The notes beneath the pieces are model-generated. The model was not told the DNA's origin. It saw nothing but the letters and a program-made list of their open reading frames with translations, and ran no database searches. A stretch of DNA of 56,617 nucleotides from Actinomycetota bacterium (lineage in GTDB: Bacteria; Actinomycetota; Geothermincolia; Geothermincolales; RBG-13-55-18), in contig JAFGDU010000139.1 in the NCBI GenBank assembly GCA_016931915.1, forward strand, positions 1 to 56,617, in the 5' to 3' direction. Numbering within the stretch: position 1 is the stretch's first letter; the number at the start of each line of letters is the position of its first letter. The position numbers and the translations under genes were made by a program. Shown here in pieces: positions 33,373 to 41,518 of this stretch.

Positions 33373-34125
33373 CTAGCTCTCACGTAGCGGGAAGGGGTCG
33401 GGCAGCGCCAGGTCCTCCACGTCTATGCCCTTCAGCTCCGCCACCTTCTCGGCGACAAGCACCAGCCGCTCGGGGGAGTTGGGCTTGCCGCGGTAGGGGT
33501 GGGGGGAGAGGAAGGGGGAGTCGGTCTCGATGAGTATCTTCTCAAGGGGCAGCTCGCGCACGATGTCCTGCAGCTTGCGCGCATTCTTGAAGGTGACCGG
33601 GCCGGCTATGGATACGTATCCCCCCATATCCATCACGGCATGGGCCATCTCCAGGTCTCCCGAGAAGCAGTGCATGACCAGGAGCCCGTCGAAGGGGGCG
33701 TACTCCTCCAGGATGCGCATGGTGTCCGCATGGGCCTCGCGATCGTGTACCACCACCGGCAGGGACAATTCCCGCGCCAGGTCCAGCAGGGAGCGGAAGG
33801 CGCGCTCCTGCTCGCCGCGGGGGGAGAGGTCGCGGTAGAAGTCCAGTCCCGTCTCGCCGATCCCCACCACGCGCTCGTCCCCAGCCAGCCGGCGCAGCTC
33901 GTGCAGGGCCGCTTCGTCCAGGTACACTGCATCGTGGGGGTGCATTCCCACCACCGCGCGCACCTGGGGGAAGTTGTGGGCCAGCTCGACGGCGCGGCGG
34001 CTGGAGGGCACGTCTATGCCTATGGTCACCACCCCGGCGACGCCGGCCGCGCCAGCCCTCTCCAGGGTCTCGGCCAGGTCTCCCTCGAGGAGGTCCAGGT
34101 GCGCGTGGGTGTCTACGAGGTTCAT
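33373..34125 (-). CDS. tatD: TatD-family metal-dependent deoxyribonuclease
   Basis: A 250-residue TIM-barrel metallo-hydrolase. The metal ligands are seen in LVDTHAHLDLL at the N-terminus, VVGIGETGLDFYRD, LPVVVHDREAHADT, VMHCFSGD and ILIETDSPFLSPHPYRGK. TatD proteins act as 3'-5' DNA/RNA exonucleases or phosphodiesterases. The start at 34125 (MNLVDTHAH) follows AAGGTTGGGAAC; an in-frame upstream ATG at 34179 lies before a hairpin. In Bacillus subtilis tatD (yabD) follows metS. Here the same metG-tatD order is kept, but the pair is inverted relative to the surrounding conserved genes. Confidence 0.92.
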   Translation of the reverse strand: MNLVDTHAHLDLLEGDLAETLERAGAAGVAGVVTIGIDVPSSRRAVELAHNFPQVRAVVGMHPHDAVYLDEAALHELRRLAGDERVVGIGETGLDFYRDLSPRGEQERAFRSLLDLARELSLPVVVHDREAHADTMRILEEYAPFDGLLVMHCFSGDLEMAHAVMDMGGYVSIAGPVTFKNARKLQDIVRELPLEKILIETDSPFLSPHPYRGKPNSPERLVLVAEKVAELKGIDVEDLALPDPFPLRES

Positions 34126-34168
34126 GTTCCCAACCTTTTCCTTACATGACAGCGGTTCTATATTCCAT

Positions 34169-34192
34169 GGGGCCAGCATTTATACTGGCCCC
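34169..34192 (-). other. Perfect 8-bp stem-loop between metG and tatD
   Basis: GGGGCCAG (34169-34176), loop CATTTATA, CTGGCCCC (34185-34192). On the transcribed minus strand there is no T-tract, so it is more likely an attenuator, processing site or pause site in the metG-tatD transcript than a terminator. Confidence 0.6.
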
Positions 34193-34245
34193 GTTTCCCA
34201 TCACCTAAGACCAAGGATGCCTCACAGGGCTATTCGCCCTGGCGC

Positions 34246-35793
34246 TCACTTCCCAGCTTTGGTGTCGATGCGGGGGAAGAGGGCGTCTCCCTTGGATACC
34301 TTCTGCCCGGCGGGGAAGAGGCCCCACGCGCCCGCGGCGGGAAGGTGGTGGGTCTGGACGGAGTCGGTAAAGCCAAGGCGACGCCAGATGCCCTCCCCCG
34401 TCTCGGGCATGGAGGGCAGCACCAGAAGGGCGGTGAGGCGCACCGCCTCTACCTGGTTGTAGAGGACGGTGTCCAGGCGCCCTACCATCCCGGGGTCCTT
34501 GGCCAGGTCCCAGGCGCTGGTCTCGTCCACGTAGCGGTTGACCGCTCCCAGGTAATTCCATATCGCTTGCAGGGAATCGTTGAAGGCAAGCTTCTCCATG
34601 CAGGCGTCAACCTCGCCGAAGACCCGGGAGGCCGCCTCCCTGAGGGCCGCGTCCATCTCCTCCTCCGCGCCCCCGGGCTCCGGGACCTCGCCGCCGCGGT
34701 AGCGCTCCACCATGGCCAGTATGCGGCTGACCATGTTCCCCAGGGCGTTGGCCAGGTCTGCGTTGTAGCGCCCGGTCATGTTCTCGCGCGAAAAATTGCC
34801 GTCGTAACCGAAGGAGAACTCGCGCAGAAAGTAGTAGCGGTATGCGTCCACGCCGTACTCGCCTGTAAGCTCGTAAGGACTGATGACGTTTCCCTTGGAT
34901 TTGGACATCTTCTCCCCTTCCACCGTCAGCCAGCCGTGGGCGTAGACCTGGTGGGGGAGGGGGAGCTCCGCTGCCATGAGCATGGCCGGCCAGATGATGG
35001 CGTGGAAGCGCAGGATCTCCTTGCCGATGAGGTGCACGTCCGCCGGCCAGATGCTCTCGAAGCGGGCGCCGTCGATACCGTAATCGATGGCGCTTATATA
35101 ATTGAGCAATGCGTCGAACCACACGTACATCACCTGGCTCTCGTCGAAGGGCAGCGGTATGCCCCAGGTGAGGGTCTTGCGGCTGATGCTCTGGTCGGTC
35201 AGGCCCTGCCTGATGAAGCTGGTCACCTCGTTGCGGCGCATCTCCGGCTGCACGAAATCGGGATTGGCCTCGATGTGCTCCAGCAGACGGTCGGCGTAGG
35301 CGGAGAGGCGGAAGAAGTAGTTGTCCTCCTGCACTATCTCAACCTCCCTCCCGCACTGGGGACATTTTCCATCCACCAGCTGGGAGGGGAGCCAGAAGGA
35401 CTCGTCCGGCACGCAGTACCAGCCCTCGTAGGTGTCGGGGTAGATGTCTCCCTTGTCGTAGAGGTTCTGGATGAACTTGCGCGCCACCTCGGCGTGGCGG
35501 GGGGAGGTGGTGCGGATGAAGAAATCGTTGCTGATGTTGAGCGCCTTCCACACGTCGGTAAAATGTACCACCATGCGGTCCGCCCACTCCTGCGGCGAGA
35601 CACCATTGCGCTCGGCGGCGCGCGCCACGTGCTGGCCGTGCTCGTCTACGCCGGTGAGGAAGAAGACGTCCACGCCCTTGAGGCGGTGGTAGCGCGCCAG
35701 GGTGTCGGCAACCACCGTGGTATAGGCGGTGCCGATGTGGGGCATGTCATTTACGTAGTAGATGGGCGTTGTGACGTAGTAGGCTTTGTCCAT
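34246..35793 (-). CDS. metG: Methionyl-tRNA synthetase
   Basis: A 515-residue class I aminoacyl-tRNA synthetase. The HIGH-type motif is PHIGTAYTT near the N-terminus and the KMSKS motif is present as GEKMSKSKGN. A connective-peptide zinc site shows only one CxxC (KCPQCGREVE), the single-knuckle form seen in many bacterial enzymes. The anticodon-binding helical domain follows, and there is no C-terminal EMAP-like dimerisation domain, which explains the short length. ATG 35793 follows GGAAGG. The gene faces away from abrB across a 159-bp region. In Bacillus subtilis the order is abrB-metS-tatD. Confidence 0.93.
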   Translation of the reverse strand: MDKAYYVTTPIYYVNDMPHIGTAYTTVVADTLARYHRLKGVDVFFLTGVDEHGQHVARAAERNGVSPQEWADRMVVHFTDVWKALNISNDFFIRTTSPRHAEVARKFIQNLYDKGDIYPDTYEGWYCVPDESFWLPSQLVDGKCPQCGREVEIVQEDNYFFRLSAYADRLLEHIEANPDFVQPEMRRNEVTSFIRQGLTDQSISRKTLTWGIPLPFDESQVMYVWFDALLNYISAIDYGIDGARFESIWPADVHLIGKEILRFHAIIWPAMLMAAELPLPHQVYAHGWLTVEGEKMSKSKGNVISPYELTGEYGVDAYRYYFLREFSFGYDGNFSRENMTGRYNADLANALGNMVSRILAMVERYRGGEVPEPGGAEEEMDAALREAASRVFGEVDACMEKLAFNDSLQAIWNYLGAVNRYVDETSAWDLAKDPGMVGRLDTVLYNQVEAVRLTALLVLPSMPETGEGIWRRLGFTDSVQTHHLPAAGAWGLFPAGQKVSKGDALFPRIDTKAGK

Positions 35794-35829
35794 TTTTTCC
35801 TTCCCATGTAAAAAATTACTAGAAAATTA

Positions 35830-35859
35830 TTGACACCCCTCGGGCGATGTACATATAAT
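35830..35859 (+). promoter_or_regulatory. Predicted strong promoter of the abrB-like gene
   Basis: TTGACA (35830-35835), an 18-bp spacer and TATAAT (35854-35859). Both boxes match the vegetative consensus. The ATG is at 35953, leaving a leader of about 87 nt that contains a CCCGG/CCGGG inverted repeat. Confidence 0.8.
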
Positions 35860-35952
35860 TATATCCCTGGTATAACCCTGGATTGTCAAGGAGAACGCAG
35901 TGCGCCCGGACTCCTGAAGCCGGGCCAGCAAGCCAGAAAGGGTGGGCAAAAC

Positions 35953-36195
35953 ATGAAAGCGACCGGCATCGTAAGGAAGATCGACGAGCTCGGAAGGATC
36001 GTCATCCCCATGGAGCTGCGCCGTACTCTGGATATCAAAGAGCGCGACCCCATCGAGATATTCGTCGACGGCGAGAAGATCGTGCTGATGAAGTACCAGC
36101 CGGGGTGCATCATCTGCGGAAACCCAGATAAGAACAAGACCTTCAAGGGCAGCCGTATCTGCCAGAAGTGCATCAACGAGCTGAAGCGCAAGTAA
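35953..36195 (+). CDS. abrB: AbrB/SpoVT-family transcription regulator with C-terminal zinc knuckle
   Basis: An 80-residue transition-state regulator. The N-terminal swapped-hairpin AbrB domain reads MKATGIVRKIDELGRIVIPM, then ELRRTLDIKERDPIEIFVDG, nearly the Bacillus consensus. The C-terminal 30 residues differ from AbrB and carry a possible zinc knuckle, CIICG...RICQKC (two CxxC pairs). ATG 35953 follows AAAGGGTGGGCAAAAC. It has its own consensus promoter (35830-35859) and a strong terminator (36271-36297), so it is a single-gene unit. Its position between metG and rsmA matches Bacillus synteny. Confidence 0.9.
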   Translation: MKATGIVRKIDELGRIVIPMELRRTLDIKERDPIEIFVDGEKIVLMKYQPGCIICGNPDKNKTFKGSRICQKCINELKRK

Positions 36196-36270
36196 GAGAG
36201 ACTAGCGAGTCATTTCCGGAGCGGATCGGGTCAGGGGGGTAAGGGTTCCGCTCTCTATCTCTGGCTGACA

Positions 36271-36297
36271 GGTGGGCATGGCGCCCGCCTTTTTCTT
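36271..36297 (+). terminator. Intrinsic terminator of abrB
   Basis: GGTGGGC (36271-36277), loop ATGGC, GCCCGCC (36283-36289) with one G-T pair, then TTTTTCTT. Confidence 0.88.
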
Positions 36298-36434
36298 ATG
36301 CGGGCCCCGTGCTGTACCATCCTTAAGAAAGCGAGCTGCTGTTCCGATAGTGTATATGCCCGTTATGGTACGCGAAAACGGTTGAAGTACACGCGAGATA
36401 TGTGGATCGTGAAGGACGCTAAGGAGGACTGCAA

Positions 36435-37460
36435 ATGGGCATCGTAGCTTGCAGCAAGTGCGGGGTGCCAAAAAGGGTCGGAGCCAAGCACGAGTGGAAG
36501 GACAACGGCGTTATCGTCGCCCGCGGCAGCGACATGCGGGGCGTGTGGATGGAGAGCGATCTCCTGGGGGCCGTCCTGGGGGGCATCGAGGAACAGCTCG
36601 GCATCTCCATCGATAATATCGTGATCGACGCCAAGAGGCGGGGCGCCAAGATCTACGTCGACAGCATGCTGGCGGGCCCACGGGGGGCGCCGCTGCATTT
36701 CAGGCCTCTGCGCAAGATCGCATACCTGTACATGATCAGGCAGGCGGAGGCAATCGGGCTGGCCAAGTCCAGGATTGCCTCGTACAAGGCCGGAGACTCC
36801 CTGCTCCTCGAGGCGGAGCTGGTATATCACGACCCCATATTCACCGGCGATGTCTGCGGGGCCTTCGAGAGCATCGAGAGGATCCGGGCCAGGGCGGGAT
36901 ACGAGCGTGAGGGGAATATCACCAGGATAGAGATAAACGCCTGGGAGGACGCGCCCGAGGAGGAGAGGCTGCAGGTGGATTACGGCAAGCCCGGACCGGC
37001 CCGGGCCGGCTTCGAGCGCTGCCAGGCCTGCGGCACGCCGCTGCAGGTGCGTAACTGGTACTGGGACCTCGAGAACGGCAAGGTGACGGACGGGGCGAGC
37101 GGGGAGTGGATCATCTTTATAGACATCGGGGGGATCAATGCCGTCTTCCGGGAACTGGAGAGGGAACTGGGCGAGGACATCCCGCACATGCTCGCCGAGC
37201 AGACCAGGAGTTTTTACAGGGGCTTGAGGGAGAGGAAGCCGGACGCCTTCCAGCAGGGGATCGCCTTCATCAAGACCAGGGGTTTCGGCGTCCCGGCCAG
37301 CGACAACCCCTCGCCCGAGGAGATGGCGGCAGGGATCGAGATCCTCAACCCTTTCAACGCGCCCATGGTGGCGGGGGCTGTAGTGGGCTCGCTAGTTGAC
37401 GGCGATACGTTCGGGTGGAAAGTATCACCCGAGGGGGCGCTCAAGGTCCTCGTGGGATAA
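36435..37460 (+). CDS. Uncharacterised two-halved CxxCG protein, paralogue 3
   Basis: A 341-residue paralogue of the proteins at 13097-14164 and 16214-17293. Half 1 has C6/C9 (ACSKCGVPKRV) and IEEQLGISIDNIVIDAKRR (trimmed from 51-69). Half 2 has C196/C199 (RCQACGTPLQV), FRELERELGEDIPHMLAEQT and the ending LNPFNAPMVAGAVVGSLV. The NPF motif of half 1 is reduced to HDPIFTGDVCGAFESI. SD AAGGAGG lies 7 bp before ATG 36435. It lies alone between the abrB terminator and convergent rsmA (3-bp gap). No signal peptide or membrane helix, so probably a cytoplasmic metal-binding protein of unknown role. It is the most distant of the three copies. Confidence 0.75.
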   Translation: MGIVACSKCGVPKRVGAKHEWKDNGVIVARGSDMRGVWMESDLLGAVLGGIEEQLGISIDNIVIDAKRRGAKIYVDSMLAGPRGAPLHFRPLRKIAYLYMIRQAEAIGLAKSRIASYKAGDSLLLEAELVYHDPIFTGDVCGAFESIERIRARAGYEREGNITRIEINAWEDAPEEERLQVDYGKPGPARAGFERCQACGTPLQVRNWYWDLENGKVTDGASGEWIIFIDIGGINAVFRELERELGEDIPHMLAEQTRSFYRGLRERKPDAFQQGIAFIKTRGFGVPASDNPSPEEMAAGIEILNPFNAPMVAGAVVGSLVDGDTFGWKVSPEGALKVLVG

Positions 37461-37463
37461 GGG

Positions 37464-38306
37464 CTACAGCTCCCGGAAGATCGCCAGCATCTCCTCGCAG
37501 GAAAGCTCCTCCGCCCGGGCCGAGGGGGAGAAACCGCAACCGCGCAGGGCTTCCTCGGCCGCGGCACGGGAGCAGTAGGGGAGCCTGCCGGAGCTGAGCG
37601 AGTTTACCAGCATCTTCCTTCTGGCGGAGAAGGAGGCGTTGAGGAAGCGGAAGAAGGGCTCGATCTCCGCGTCCTCCACGGATGCGCCCTTTCTTGCGAA
37701 GCTCACGACGGCGGATTCCACCCTGGGGGGCGGCATGAACACGGTGGGAGGGACGTTGGCTAGGCGGCGCGCATCGCTCAGCAACCTGATCTTAACCGAT
37801 ACACCTCCGTAGGAAGGATCTCCGGGCTCGGCCAGGTAACGGTCGGCCAGTTCGCGCTGGACGGTGACCACCATGCTCTCCGCCTGGGGCAGCTCCCTGA
37901 GCAGGCGCAGGATAAGGGGCGTGGCGATGTTGTAGGGAAGGTTGGATACCACCTTGACGCGCTCGCCGGGCGAGAACAGCTGCGCCAGGTCCACGCGCAT
38001 GGCATCGCCCTCCACCAGTTCCAGGTTGGGCCAGGAGCCCAGGGTCTCTTCCAGCACGGCGAGGAAACGGCTGTCCATCTCCACCGCAACCACGCGGCGG
38101 GCGCGCCCGCACAACTCTTCGGTGAGCGTACCGATGCCCGGCCCCACCTCCAGCACCGTGTCCTCGGGGGTGAGGCCGGCGGCCTCGACCAGGCGCCCCA
38201 GGACGTTTCCATCCACCAGGAAGTGCTGGCCGAGGGCGCGCGTGAGGCGCAGCCCATGCCTCTCCAGTATCTCCGCGACCACGCTGGGCCTGGCAAGCTT
38301 TCCCAT
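37464..38306 (-). CDS. rsmA: 16S rRNA (A1518/A1519) dimethyltransferase
   Basis: A 280-residue KsgA/RsmA enzyme that dimethylates two adenines near the 3' end of 16S rRNA. It has RALGQHFLVDGNVLGRLVEA (substrate block), motif I VLEVGPGIGTLTEEL, VVAVEMDSRF, and the catalytic motif NLPYNIATPLI. The C-terminal helical domain includes FMPPPRVESAVVSF and RRKMLVNSL. Strong SD AGGAAGGAAAG before ATG 38306. The gene is on the opposite strand to ispE and spoVG, whereas the three are co-directional in Bacillus. It is also known as ksgA. Confidence 0.93.
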   Translation of the reverse strand: MGKLARPSVVAEILERHGLRLTRALGQHFLVDGNVLGRLVEAAGLTPEDTVLEVGPGIGTLTEELCGRARRVVAVEMDSRFLAVLEETLGSWPNLELVEGDAMRVDLAQLFSPGERVKVVSNLPYNIATPLILRLLRELPQAESMVVTVQRELADRYLAEPGDPSYGGVSVKIRLLSDARRLANVPPTVFMPPPRVESAVVSFARKGASVEDAEIEPFFRFLNASFSARRKMLVNSLSSGRLPYCSRAAAEEALRGCGFSPSARAEELSCEEMLAIFREL

Positions 38307-38468
38307 CGCGCTTTCCTTCCTGTGGCCGTCGCTATCGGCCTCGACTTACAAGTCTGATTACATTATCGCGCATGTCGCCCGCATTTGGGCCCTTAGGGCT
38401 CGCAAGGGTCTGGACTGCATGCGTCGTGTTAAGATGGAGGCGGCGGCAGCCGGAGTAAAGGAGGGCAG

Positions 38469-39356
38469 ATGCGCAGCAGGGCGGTTCTCGAGGCCCCGGC
38501 TAAGATAAACCTCTACCTGGAGGTGGGCCCTCCCCGCCCCGACGGATACCATCCCGTGCGCACGGTACTGCAAGCCGTGGATATATGCGACCTTCTGGAG
38601 GTCGAGGTCACGGAGGGCGGAGAGGGGATCCGGCTTGCGGTCGGGGGGGACGCCCCCGCCGGCGAAGACAACCTCTGCCACCGTGCCGCCGCCCTTTTTC
38701 TTGCCACGACGGGTATGCGCATGGGGATAAACATCAGGCTCAGCAAGCGCATACCACAGGCTGCGGGCCTGGGGGGCGGAAGCGCCGACGCGGCGGCGGT
38801 GCTGCGCATCCTCAACTTCATCAGCGGCGAGGCCTTGAGCCGGGAGGAATTGCTGCGTACGGCCGCCTCCCTCGGCATGGACGTGCCCTTCTTCCTGGTG
38901 GGCGGGACCGCAATGGGGGAGGGGAGGGGAGAGCGTATAACCCCCCTGACACAGGCCCCGCCGTTGCCCGTCCTGCTGGTCAACCCGGGAGAGACCCTCT
39001 CGACCGCGGAGGTCTACCGGCGCTTCGATCTCTCGGGGGGAGACGATCCTCGCACACAGGGTCCGGATCCCCTCGTTGCCGCATTGCCCACAGGCGACGT
39101 CGACATCATCGCGACGCTGCTGCATAACTCGCTGCAGCGGGCGGCCTGCGAGCTCATGCCCGAGGTGGGCGCTCTGCTGGAGAAGGCGGCGGAGGCAGGC
39201 GCCGCCGGCGCCATGGTCAGCGGCAGCGGCCCCACGGTATTTGTCCTGGCAGCAAGCGATGCAGAGTCGGCTTTGCTGGAGGAGGAGATGAGGCGGCATG
39301 CACCCGTGGTCTTCCGTACCAGTTTCCGCATGGCCGGCGTGAGCCAGGTGGGATGA
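38469..39356 (+). CDS. ispE: 4-diphosphocytidyl-2-C-methyl-D-erythritol kinase
   Basis: A 295-residue GHMP kinase that phosphorylates CDP-methylerythritol in the MEP isoprenoid pathway. It has the N-terminal EAPAKINLYLEVGPPRPDGY, the ATP loop PQAAGLGGGSADAAAVL and the C-terminal motif AMVSGSGPTVFVLA. ATG 38469 is preceded by GGAGGGCAG. The length is normal. It lies divergent from rsmA with 162 bp between. Presence of the MEP route is consistent with an actinobacterial or firmicute-like cell. Confidence 0.93.
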   Translation: MRSRAVLEAPAKINLYLEVGPPRPDGYHPVRTVLQAVDICDLLEVEVTEGGEGIRLAVGGDAPAGEDNLCHRAAALFLATTGMRMGINIRLSKRIPQAAGLGGGSADAAAVLRILNFISGEALSREELLRTAASLGMDVPFFLVGGTAMGEGRGERITPLTQAPPLPVLLVNPGETLSTAEVYRRFDLSGGDDPRTQGPDPLVAALPTGDVDIIATLLHNSLQRAACELMPEVGALLEKAAEAGAAGAMVSGSGPTVFVLAASDAESALLEEEMRRHAPVVFRTSFRMAGVSQVG

Positions 39357-39479
39357 AGGAACCCCGCCGGGTCCCGGACGCGGGCACATGGCGCTGCCTG
39401 GATCCCGGTCGTGGGTTCTACCAGCGCTCTTTGCCGAACAGTTACGCTGAAGTTTGTTTAGCAAACCAGCCAAATAACC

Positions 39480-39508
39480 TTGAAAACGGAGCGTGAGGGG
39501 CATAATAT
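39480..39508 (+). promoter_or_regulatory. Predicted promoter of spoVG
   Basis: TTGAAA (39480-39485), a 17-bp spacer and TAATAT (39503-39508), 54 bp before the GTG start at 39563. It could also drive tRNA-Gln, which follows within 23 bp of the spoVG stop. Confidence 0.6.
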
Positions 39509-39562
39509 GGTTTATAAGTTTCTTGTCGGTTAAGATATGACTATCTAAGGGGGATACAACTC

Positions 39563-39844
39563 GTGGAGATCACAAGGGTAACCGTACGTGAGATCGACAT
39601 GAACATGGTCAAAGGTATCGCCAGCATCATTCTCGACGATTGCTTCGTAATCCATGATCTAAGGGTTGTAGACGGGGACCGCGGTTACTTCGTTGCTATG
39701 CCCTCCCGGAAACTCCCCAACGGGGACTTCAAAGACATCGCACATCCACTGAACTCGGAGACGCGGGAGAAGATCCAGGAAGCGGTCCTGCGCGAGTTCT
39801 TCAAGTTGAAAAAGGGCGAGGACGAGCAGCCCCAGGAGCAATAA
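39563..39844 (+). CDS. spoVG: SpoVG-family regulator
   Basis: A 93-residue SpoVG protein, a small nucleic-acid-binding regulator of division and capsule in several Gram-positive bacteria. Its presence does not imply sporulation. The family core is unmistakable: MVKGIASIILDDCFVIHDLR, then GYFVAMPSRKLPNGDFKDIA and HPLNSETREKI. The tail is acidic and glutamine-rich. GTG 39563 follows AAGGGGG. It lies between ispE and glmU as in Bacillus subtilis, where the same order is ispE-purR-yabJ-spoVG-glmU. Confidence 0.95.
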   Translation: MEITRVTVREIDMNMVKGIASIILDDCFVIHDLRVVDGDRGYFVAMPSRKLPNGDFKDIAHPLNSETREKIQEAVLREFFKLKKGEDEQPQEQ

Positions 39845-39866
39845 GGCGAGCTTATCACTTCTTCTC

Positions 39867-39940
<74 letters not shown>

Positions 39941-39948
39941 GGTAAATC

Positions 39949-39970
39949 GAGGGCTCCAGGCCCTCTTTTC
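39949..39970 (+). terminator. Intrinsic terminator after tRNA-Gln
   Basis: GAGGGC (39949-39954), loop TCCAG, GCCCTC (39960-39965), then TTTTCTTTG. Suggests spoVG and tRNA-Gln end together here. Confidence 0.88.
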
Positions 39971-40071
39971 TTTGTTTATGGTGAAGACGGGGACGCATGC
40001 CTGCCGTCGCGCGTCGATCCACTATCCAACAGCGAGCATACGGGACGGAGGCGTGGCCGTGAGGGCGGGAT

Positions 40072-40100
40072 TTGGACTGTCATCACCTGTCCTATACAAT
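40072..40100 (+). promoter_or_regulatory. Predicted promoter of glmU-prs
   Basis: TTGGAC (40072-40077), a 17-bp spacer and TACAAT (40095-40100), 29 bp before the TTG start of glmU. Confidence 0.6.
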
Positions 40101-40129
40101 TATGCCGTCGGGAGTGGAAGGAGGCGGAG

Positions 40130-41518
40130 TTGAGCCGAACAGCCCTGGTCCTCGCCGCCGGCGAGGGGACGCGCATGAAATCCGACAGGCCGAAGGTCAT
40201 GCACCGCGTGTGCGGCCGCTCCATGCTCTCCTGGGTCCTGGATGCTCTGGAGGAGATAAAGAGAGCGGGGCATATCGACGACATCCTGGTGGTTGTAGGC
40301 AAGGGGGCCCCCGAGGTCGAGGAGGAAGTGGGCGAGAGGGCTTCCTGCGTGGTGCAGGAGGAGAGGAAGGGCACGGGGCACGCGGTTATGATCGCGGCAC
40401 CCCGCGTGACGGCCGATGAACTGCTGGTGATCACCGCGGATTCCCCCCTCGTCACCCCCGCCACCCTGGGCGACCTCTGCAGGCTGCATGGGGATGAGAA
40501 CCCGGCGATGACCATGCTCACCACCATCCTGGAGGATCCCACCGGGTACGGCAGGATCGTGCGGGAGGCGGACGGAAGGGTGGCCGGGATCGTCGAGGAG
40601 AGCGAAGCCGGTCCCGAGGAGAGGATCATTAATGAGGTCAACACCTCCATATACGTCTTCAACTGGGAAGAGCTTAGGGGATTGCTCCCGGAACTGGGCA
40701 CGGAAAACGCCAAGGGCGAGTATTTCCTGACCGATGCCATCGCCCTGCTCGCGAGAGCGGGGGGGCGCATCGCGGCCCACCTCACGACCGATGCGTGCGA
40801 GGTCCTGGGCGTAAACTCGCGCGAACACCTGGCCCAGGCGGAGGCCATCATGCGGCAACGCATCAACCGCCTTTGGATGGAGGAGGGAGTGACCATGGAG
40901 GACCCCTCCACCACCTTCATCGGCGGGGAGGTGATCATAGGCAGGGATACGGTGCTGCGCCCCCTGGTGATGTTGGAGGGGAAGACGACCGTCGGTGAGG
41001 GGTGCGTCCTGGGGCCGAACGCTCGCATCGTCGACTCCGTCCTCGGGAACGGGGTGACCGTGGAGCAGGCCACGGTGCGCGAGAGCGAACTGCATGATGG
41101 AGTGAACGTAGGCCCGTATGCCAGCCTGCGTCCGGGCAGCGTGCTGCAGAGCGGCGCCAAGGCCGGGACCTTCGTAGAGACCAAGAACACCGTGGTGGGA
41201 AAGGGGAGCAAGGTACCCCATCTGAGCTATATGGGCGATGCGGATATCGGCGATGACGTCAATGTCGGAGCGGGCAGCATCACCTGTAACTACGACGGCG
41301 CCCAGAAGCACCGCACGGTCATCGAGGACGAGGCTTTTATAGGTTCCGACACCATGTTCGTCGCCCCGGTCCGTATCGGAAAAGGATCGGTCACGGGGGC
41401 CGGCTCGGCCATAACCAAGGACATCCCGCCGGGAGCGCTGGGGGTTGAACGCAGCGCGCAGAAAAACATATTAGAATATAAGAAAAAGAGCAAAAAAAAG
41501 GAGGAGGGCAAGCCTTGA
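40130..41518 (+). CDS. glmU: Bifunctional N-acetylglucosamine-1-P uridyltransferase / glucosamine-1-P acetyltransferase
   Basis: A 462-residue enzyme making UDP-GlcNAc for peptidoglycan. The N-terminal pyrophosphorylase domain starts ALVLAAGEGTRMKSDRPKVM and includes KGTGHAV and the late GEYFLTDAI. From about residue 250 a left-handed beta-helix of hexapeptide repeats forms the acetyltransferase domain, with YMGDADIGDDVNVGAGSITC and NYDGAQKHRTVIEDEAFIGS. The lysine-rich tail is low complexity. TTG 40130 follows GGAGGCGGAG. Its stop overlaps the prs start (TTGA), so the genes are coupled, the conserved glmU-prs order. Confidence 0.95.
   Translation: MSRTALVLAAGEGTRMKSDRPKVMHRVCGRSMLSWVLDALEEIKRAGHIDDILVVVGKGAPEVEEEVGERASCVVQEERKGTGHAVMIAAPRVTADELLVITADSPLVTPATLGDLCRLHGDENPAMTMLTTILEDPTGYGRIVREADGRVAGIVEESEAGPEERIINEVNTSIYVFNWEELRGLLPELGTENAKGEYFLTDAIALLARAGGRIAAHLTTDACEVLGVNSREHLAQAEAIMRQRINRLWMEEGVTMEDPSTTFIGGEVIIGRDTVLRPLVMLEGKTTVGEGCVLGPNARIVDSVLGNGVTVEQATVRESELHDGVNVGPYASLRPGSVLQSGAKAGTFVETKNTVVGKGSKVPHLSYMGDADIGDDVNVGAGSITCNYDGAQKHRTVIEDEAFIGSDTMFVAPVRIGKGSVTGAGSAITKDIPPGALGVERSAQKNILEYKKKSKKKEEGKP

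Noticed and set aside
35860..35952. Possible riboswitch in the abrB leader
   Set aside because: Only one short CCCGG/CCGGG inverted repeat is seen; no known aptamer pattern was recognised.
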